Below, piece by piece: positions 59,342-64,000 of a DNA stretch of 64,000 nucleotides (within the stretch, counting starts at the first letter, position 1; each line of letters opens with the position of its first letter). The notes under the pieces are model-generated. The model did no database searches. It had not been told where the DNA came from and worked only from the letters and a program-made list of their open reading frames with translations. This DNA is from Proteus hauseri ATCC 700826 (GTDB lineage: Bacteria; Pseudomonadota; Gammaproteobacteria; Enterobacterales; Enterobacteriaceae): positions 1 through 64,000 of the forward strand of contig NZ_LXEV01000003.1 of the NCBI RefSeq assembly GCF_001654965.1, written 5' to 3'. The position numbers and the translations under genes are program-made.

Positions 59342-60706
59342 TTGTCTATGAGCATGTCATCACCAAACTCTGCACCGCAGGGTTTGCTTCAGCGAGTATT
59401 TAAGCTGCAAGAACACGGCACAACAGCCCGCACAGAGCTGATTGCGGGTATCACAACTTTCTTAACGATGGTTTATATTATCTTCGTTAATCCTCAAATC
59501 CTCGCTGCGGCGAATATGGATATTAAAGCAGTTTTCGTTACCACCTGCTTAATTGCTGCTTTTGGCAGTATTTTAATGGGATTAGTGGCTAATCTACCTA
59601 TCGCGGTCGCCCCCGCTATGGGCCTTAACGCCTTTTTTGCTTTTGTGGTTGTTGGTGCTATGGGTTATTCATGGGAAGTCGCTATGGGAGCGATTTTCTG
59701 GGGTGCAGTTGGATTATTTCTTCTCACTTTGTTCCGTATTCGTTACTGGATAATTGCCCATATTCCACTAAGCTTGCGTGTCGGTATTACTAGCGGTATC
59801 GGCCTTTTTATCGCTATGATGGGATTAAAAAACTCCGGTATTATCATTCCTAATAACGATACCATCGTTACCATTGGTAACTTCGCTTCCCATAACGTTT
59901 TACTTGGTGCTTTAGGCTTTTTTATTATCGCCATTTTAGCTGCGCGTAATATTCATGCAGCAATTTTGATTTCTATTGTGATCACCACCGTTATTGGTTT
60001 GCTATTAGGTGATGTCCACTATCAAGGTATTTTCTCTCTTCCCCCTTCTATCACTACCGTTGTAGGTAAAGTTGATATTATGGGTGCCTTAGATATCAGC
60101 TTGTCTGGTGTTATTTTTGCTTTTATGCTGGTTAACTTATTTGATTCGTCAGGTACTTTAATTGGTGTAACTGATAAAGCAGGTCTTACTGATGATAAAG
60201 GTAAGTTTCCTCGTATGAAACAAGCACTTTATGTGGATAGCTTAAGTTCTGTTGCCGGCTCTGCAATGGGAACATCTTCAGTAACTGCATTTATTGAAAG
60301 TACATCTGGCGTTTCTGTCGGTGGACGTACAGGCTTGACTGCGGTTGTTGTGGGTATTTTATTCTTACTCGCTATTTTTCTTTCACCGTTAGCGGGCATG
60401 GTGCCAAGTTATGCCACTGCGGGTGCACTGATTTATGTTGGGGTATTAATGACCTCAAGCTTAACGCGTGTAAAATGGGATGATTTAACCGAATCTGTTC
60501 CAGCCTTTATCACAGCAGTAATGATGCCATTTAGCTTTTCTATTACTGAGGGTATCGCTCTTGGCTTTATCGCTTATTGTGTGATGAAAATAGGGACTTT
60601 CCGCTGGAAAGAAATCAACCTGTGTGTCGTTGTTGTATCATTACTCTTTATTTTAAAAATCCTACTTATCGACACTCATGTTATTGATTTAAATAATTTA
60701 TTTTAA
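59342..60706 (+). CDS. adeP: Adenine permease AdeP (NCS2/AzgA family)
   Basis: H+-coupled purine base permease, most like E. coli AdeP (YieG, adenine-specific) rather than the guanine/hypoxanthine GhxP branch. The ORF is 454 residues with about 12-14 membrane segments. Family landmarks are HGTTARTELIAGITTFLTMVYI, ANLPIAVAPAMGLNAFFAF, FDSSGTLIGVTDKAGL and GTSSVTAFIESTSGVSVGGRTGLT. ATG at 59342 is the first in-frame start; ATG 59348 is also possible. A PurR operator precedes it and a hairpin follows. In E. coli yieG also lies downstream of phoU. Confidence 0.88.
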   Translation: MSMSMSSPNSAPQGLLQRVFKLQEHGTTARTELIAGITTFLTMVYIIFVNPQILAAANMDIKAVFVTTCLIAAFGSILMGLVANLPIAVAPAMGLNAFFAFVVVGAMGYSWEVAMGAIFWGAVGLFLLTLFRIRYWIIAHIPLSLRVGITSGIGLFIAMMGLKNSGIIIPNNDTIVTIGNFASHNVLLGALGFFIIAILAARNIHAAILISIVITTVIGLLLGDVHYQGIFSLPPSITTVVGKVDIMGALDISLSGVIFAFMLVNLFDSSGTLIGVTDKAGLTDDKGKFPRMKQALYVDSLSSVAGSAMGTSSVTAFIESTSGVSVGGRTGLTAVVVGILFLLAIFLSPLAGMVPSYATAGALIYVGVLMTSSLTRVKWDDLTESVPAFITAVMMPFSFSITEGIALGFIAYCVMKIGTFRWKEINLCVVVVSLLFILKILLIDTHVIDLNNLF

Positions 60707-60738
60707 ACTAAATTGATATTGTTAGATAAATAGCAAAG

Positions 60739-60758
60739 CGGCACTTATGTGCCGTTTT
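60739..60758 (+). terminator. adeP-ydhR intercistronic terminator
   Basis: The stem CGGCAC / GTGCCG with a TTAT loop is followed by TTTTG. The U-tract is short, so some read-through into ydhR is likely. Confidence 0.6.
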
Positions 60759-60779
60759 GTATTAATAGAAGAGGTCATT

Positions 60780-61091
60780 ATGCAAGTTATTCTACAAGTA
60801 GATTTCCCTTATCAAGGGCCTTGGGGCGAAGAAATGACTCAGGCGATGGATGCATTATCAACCTCGATAAATCAAGAGCCTGGTTTTATTTGGAAGATTT
60901 GGACAGAAAATAAAGAGACTCAAAAAGCGGGCGGTATTTATCTTTTTGCATCTGTTTCAGATGCACAAGCTTACCTAAAAAAACACAGCGCTCGCTTAAA
61001 ATCTTTTGGTGTGCCTGAAGTTCGCGGTGAAATATTTGCGATAAACCAAACCTTAAGCCAACAAAATCAAGCATTATTTCTAGCAAAATAG
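60780..61091 (+). CDS. ydhR: YdhR-like putative monooxygenase
   Basis: Small cytosolic dimeric ferredoxin-like alpha/beta-barrel protein. ATG 60780 follows GAGG by 5 nt and gives 103 residues (E. coli YdhR 101). The conserved stretch SINQEPGFIWKIWTENKE, then AGGIYLFASVSDAQAYLKKH, and the VPEVRGEIFAINQTLSQQN C-terminus are characteristic. Proposed as a monooxygenase by fold; substrate not known. In E. coli ydhR sits elsewhere, so its place here is a lineage feature. Confidence 0.85.
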   Translation: MQVILQVDFPYQGPWGEEMTQAMDALSTSINQEPGFIWKIWTENKETQKAGGIYLFASVSDAQAYLKKHSARLKSFGVPEVRGEIFAINQTLSQQNQALFLAK

Positions 61092-61101
61092 TCAGTAAGA
61101 A

Positions 61102-61129
61102 AACACAAGTGGTACACACCACTTGTGTT
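61102..61129 (-). terminator. Terminator of the GNAT gene
   Basis: A 12-bp perfect stem, AACACAAGTGGT / ACCACTTGTGTT, closes an ACAC loop. On the minus strand it is followed by TTCTTACTG (short U-tract). It lies between convergent ydhR and the acetyltransferase gene and could serve both. Confidence 0.7.
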
Positions 61130-61146
61130 CGATAGCAAAACAGGGG

Positions 61147-61695
61147 TTATTGCGTTTTCGTAGTGAGTAACAAACCATAAATTGCAGAATCTGAAATTTC
61201 ATCACCCACAACCCAGCGCTGTTTAAGATACCCTTCTTGTTCAAAACCCAGCTTTTCGAGTAATGCAGCAGAGGCTTTATTACTTGGATGAATATCAGCT
61301 TCTAAACGGCGAACAGATAAATAGGTTTGCAAATAATCAATAAATGCAACCATCGCCTCTTTCATAATCCCTTTGCCCTGATATTGCGTATCAAGACAAT
61401 AGCCAATTTCGCCACGTTGCGAATTAGGGTAATGATTAAAAAAGACGCACATTCCTTGCATAACGCCACTGGTTTTATCTATTACCGCTAAACGCAAATA
61501 CTCTTTTCTCTCCATGTGAGTAATATCTTGAACAATATCTTCTTTTGCTTCTTGCAAGGACAGCCAAGGAAGATGGCTCCAGTAACGAGTCACCTCAGGT
61601 GAACTCATCATCTGAAACCAAGACTGTGCATCATTCATTTCAAATGGACGCAATAACAACCGCTGCGTTTCAATACGAACATCTGCATAACGCAT
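61147..61695 (-). CDS. RimJ/RimL-like GNAT acetyltransferase
   Basis: N-acetyltransferase of the GNAT superfamily (182 residues). The RimL-type start VRIETQRLLLRPFEMNDAQSWFQMMSSPEVTRYW, the acetyl-CoA loop YQGKGIMKEAMVAFIDY, and NKASAALLEKLGFEQEGYLKQRW are visible. Substrate (ribosomal protein N-terminus, antibiotic or other) cannot be told. It follows the GT39-like gene by 17 nt with a good AGGA ribosome site and is probably cotranscribed. Confidence 0.85.
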   Translation of the reverse strand: MRYADVRIETQRLLLRPFEMNDAQSWFQMMSSPEVTRYWSHLPWLSLQEAKEDIVQDITHMERKEYLRLAVIDKTSGVMQGMCVFFNHYPNSQRGEIGYCLDTQYQGKGIMKEAMVAFIDYLQTYLSVRRLEADIHPSNKASAALLEKLGFEQEGYLKQRWVVGDEISDSAIYGLLLTTKTQ

Positions 61696-61712
61696 GATTT
61701 ATTTTCCTTTTT

Positions 61713-63170
61713 TTATTTCGGCGCAACAAAAGCAATGCATACTGGCTCTGCTATAGCCGTTGGTTCAGAGCGAAATAAAATTTCTTGAGTACTCGCTATT
61801 TTCAAACTTGGCCAATGCTTTAATCCTGTATCAAAATGCGCATTTGTACAGTTATCACCCACTTCTGAAACCAATACAACGCCTTTATCTTCAAGCTGTT
61901 GTAAGGTGATATGTCGATTATAAATATTTGGCGGTTGAATATTTTCTTCTAATAGCCAGGGTTGCGATGATAAAGGCCTATCTTTGCCATAAAATGTAAC
62001 CCATTCATGCATATACTCACCACCAACATATGATAAAGGTGTGTGATAACGTTGATGCCAAGCCTGTTCAACCTCTTGCACAAATGTTTTTATACCAATA
62101 AATTTTTGCCCTGCATTACGCACGTTTGCAGCTTGTACTACGGTATAGCCTGACAACACCAACATCCCAAATACACCTAAACCATAGAGTGCGCCACGTA
62201 ATGAGCGCTTAGGCATAACTGTAATTGAGCCGACAAATAACGCTGTTGCTACCGACATAAAAGGTTGTAGCCACTCAGTAATTCGTCCACCGTCATTAAA
62301 ACTAAACCAGACAAAAATAATCGCCAATGGAAATAGCAAAATAAAATTGAGTAACCGGCTATCTTGAGATGCCGACCAACTAACACGCCCACCATATAAG
62401 TGCAAAATACCCCACATAATAATCACAGGGTAAAATACCGTTAATGCAGCACGCGCAGTACGCAGATTAAAGCGGTGATCTATTTGTGAATCGACCCATT
62501 TAAAAGCGGCAAAATCGTTATGCCATAACCAAATAAAGTTGGGTATAACAAAAGCAAGCCAGATAGCGATAGCCAGATAAAAATAAGGTGAACAATAGCT
62601 TTGACGTACTTTAGGAACAAATAGGCTTAATAAGAAAACGGAACCTATAATGGCTAGCGAAGAATATTTTCCCATGGTCGCAATACCCATGGTGATAGCA
62701 AAACAAAGCCAATACTTAGGATTCTCATTAATAGCAAAAACAAAGAAATAAAGTGCCCAAGCCCAACAACCAACTAAAATATAATTATCATTGTAAGGAA
62801 TAATATCAAAATTAATTATTCCTGATAAATTAAGCCCTAACAGGGCAAACCAAGCTAAGTACTGATTTTTTGTTAGTTGATAAGCTAAATTCCAAATACC
62901 TAATAACCCTATGGCAATCACAATAAAGTGGATAAAATACCAATAAAAGCTAAAATCGATGCCACCATAGATAGCAGGCCACATTAAAAAGCCAACAAAC
63001 CACGGATTCTTAGGGGAACCCCATTCTCCATTAGTACCCCAATTGACCGCTTCCACTGCATCATAAGGCACAGTAGGATCGAACATATAACTGACGATAA
63101 TCCATAACGTCGCATAACCAATAATCCACCAATATACTGGTTTGCGTAATTGAGCAGATGATAATGTCAT
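61713..63170 (-). CDS. GT39-type (ArnT/PMT-like) integral membrane glycosyltransferase
   Basis: Multi-pass inner-membrane protein of 485 residues with about nine to ten hydrophobic segments and a C-terminal periplasmic soluble part. Near the N-terminus a periplasmic loop carries the acidic motif of the family (VPYDAVEAVNWG) followed by WGSPKNPWFVGFL, as in polyprenyl-phosphate-sugar-using transferases such as ArnT. The acceptor is unknown; lipid A or other envelope glycans are the usual targets. There is no arn gene nearby. With the GNAT gene it may form a two-gene envelope-modification unit. Start MTLSSAQLRKPVYWWII. Confidence 0.75.
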   Translation of the reverse strand: MTLSSAQLRKPVYWWIIGYATLWIIVSYMFDPTVPYDAVEAVNWGTNGEWGSPKNPWFVGFLMWPAIYGGIDFSFYWYFIHFIVIAIGLLGIWNLAYQLTKNQYLAWFALLGLNLSGIINFDIIPYNDNYILVGCWAWALYFFVFAINENPKYWLCFAITMGIATMGKYSSLAIIGSVFLLSLFVPKVRQSYCSPYFYLAIAIWLAFVIPNFIWLWHNDFAAFKWVDSQIDHRFNLRTARAALTVFYPVIIMWGILHLYGGRVSWSASQDSRLLNFILLFPLAIIFVWFSFNDGGRITEWLQPFMSVATALFVGSITVMPKRSLRGALYGLGVFGMLVLSGYTVVQAANVRNAGQKFIGIKTFVQEVEQAWHQRYHTPLSYVGGEYMHEWVTFYGKDRPLSSQPWLLEENIQPPNIYNRHITLQQLEDKGVVLVSEVGDNCTNAHFDTGLKHWPSLKIASTQEILFRSEPTAIAEPVCIAFVAPK

Positions 63171-63358
63171 AATAAAAAAAAAGTTAAGTTGATAAATTTA
63201 AATTTATAGTTAATTGATGTCACAACACAGTAAAGTATAGTGAAACGAGCCGTGTATTGTACGTGAGCAAAAATTAAATTGTCTTAAATTCGCGCTTTTA
63301 TCGCAAAATAGTTTCTGATAGATTGCGCAACCAGAAGATCACAAGCCGAGTTACCATT

Positions 63359-63862
63359 ATGAATATGATTAAAAGAAAGCCAGCCGCAAAAGTTCGTAGA
63401 AAAACGCGTGAAGAGCTAAATGCGGAAGGACGCGACCGTAAGCGTCAAAAGAAACACCGTGGCAATCCTGCTGGTAACCGTCAGCAGGAATCCATTGATA
63501 ACAAAAAAACACAAGCTCAAGAGCCGAAAGATCCACGTATTGGTAGTAAAAAACCTATTCCGTTGATCGTGGCTGATAAACCAAAAGTAACAAAAGCAGT
63601 TAAAAAAGCGGCTCCAGCAAAAGCTGAACCCGTTCGCTTATCACCCGCAGAAGAGCTAGAGCTGTTAGAAAATGATGCTCGTTTAGATGAACTTCTATCT
63701 CGTCTTGAAAGTGGTGAAAAATTAACGGCCGAAGAACAAGCTTATACTGAAAAAACACTTGATCGTATTGATGAGCTAATGGTTGAGTTAGGTATTGAGT
63801 TTGAAGATGATGACGACGAAGAAAAAACCGAAGACATCATGCAGTTATTAAAAGGTAAGTAA
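63359..63862 (+). CDS. yihI: Der GTPase-activating protein YihI
   Basis: Stimulates the GTPase activity of Der and so adjusts 50S ribosome assembly. ATG 63359 (MNMIKRKP) gives 167 residues, close to E. coli (169); the frame upstream to 63323 is open but unsupported. The basic N-terminus [27 protein letters not shown], the [12 protein letters not shown] motif, the conserved helix [27 protein letters not shown], and a strongly acidic tail ([11 protein letters not shown]) are diagnostic. In E. coli it directly precedes hemN, but here hemN is 21 kb away on the other strand. Confidence 0.93.
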   Translation: MNMIKRKPAAKVRRKTREELNAEGRDRKRQKKHRGNPAGNRQQESIDNKKTQAQEPKDPRIGSKKPIPLIVADKPKVTKAVKKAAPAKAEPVRLSPAEELELLENDARLDELLSRLESGEKLTAEEQAYTEKTLDRIDELMVELGIEFEDDDDEEKTEDIMQLLKGK

Positions 63863-63880
63863 TTTATCTTACTGAATTTT

Positions 63881-63919
63881 ATCTGACAGAAACCAATAAC
63901 AGGTTTCTGTCAGATTTTT
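63881..63919 (+). terminator. yihI terminator
   Basis: A 12-bp perfect stem, CTGACAGAAACC / GGTTTCTGTCAG, extended by flanking AT pairs, has a 7-nt loop and is followed by ATTTTTTAT. It begins 19 nt after the yihI stop. Confidence 0.9.
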
Positions 63920-64000
63920 TATATTTTAATTTAAAAATTGAATATCTCTCTTTTTTATTTATTTATACTCATGTTTATTAATATATTATTAATTGGACGT

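Overview
The window is a contiguous piece of an AT-rich gammaproteobacterial chromosome, almost certainly from Proteus or a close relative in the Morganellaceae. Nearly every large protein reads as a close orthologue of an Escherichia coli K-12 protein, and several E. coli neighbourhoods survive intact (gmk-rpoZ-spoT-trmH-recG-gltS-xanP-yicH; yihX-dtd-yiiD; typA-glnA-glnL-glnG-hemN; tex/greB/ompR-envZ). Intergenic DNA is very AT-rich and several genes have no E. coli counterpart. The genus call is an inference from recalled family sequences, not from a database search. There is no phage, insertion sequence, CRISPR array or rRNA operon.

Layout. 1-6.3 kb: the dipeptide ABC importer dppABCDF on the minus strand. 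6.3-8.3 kb: an orphan two-partner-secretion transporter (TpsB) and a tRNA-Pro(UGG). 8.6-13.7 kb: a small secreted protein, lipoprotein YidQ, transporter YidE, avtA and tag, the last with a LexA-like box. 13.9-19.1 kb: glyQS, yidR, yicG. 19.4-31 kb: gmk-rpoZ-spoT-trmH-recG, gltS, xanP with a PurR box, an unrecognised gene, the AsmA-like yicH and an orphan antitoxin-like gene. 31.3-36.7 kb (minus): rluF, yiiD/fabY, dtd, yihX, typA. 37-42.6 kb: the nitrogen-control locus glnA-glnL-glnG with three NtrC sites and a sigma-54 promoter, then hemN. 42.6-45.1 kb: an 870-bp gap with a perfect CRP site, then a three-lipoprotein operon (CsgG-like, DUF4810, DUF799/GNA1162). 45.6-50.8 kb: tex, greB, ompR-envZ. 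51-55.6 kb: the PhoB-controlled pstSCAB-phoU operon. 55.8-58.3 kb: an amino-acid ABC importer with no ATPase gene. 58.3-63.2 kb: two tandem small membrane proteins, the adenine permease adeP with a PurR box, ydhR, a GNAT acetyltransferase and a GT39-type glycosyltransferase. 63.3 kb: yihI.

How the parts work together. Much of the window is nutrient sensing and uptake: peptides (Dpp), glutamate (GltS), xanthine and adenine (XanP and AdeP, both with PurR operators), phosphate (Pst under PhoB) and nitrogen (GlnA/NtrBC). SpoT and omega link starvation to transcription, and EnvZ-OmpR reads osmolarity.

The least explained parts are: (i) the TpsB, which has no partner exoprotein and has Tyr in place of the usual Arg of the VRGF/Y motif; (ii) a + strand terminator in the dppA-tpsB gap with no gene in front of it; (iii) the LexA-like box at tag; (iv) the hemN-lipoprotein gap, with a CRP site, a 33-codon lipoprotein-like ORF and a cluster of GGA motifs; (v) the 200-aa unrecognised protein between xanP and yicH; (vi) the lipoprotein triad. 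I did not find a clearly new multi-gene system; the lipoprotein triad and the hemN gap are the best places to look.
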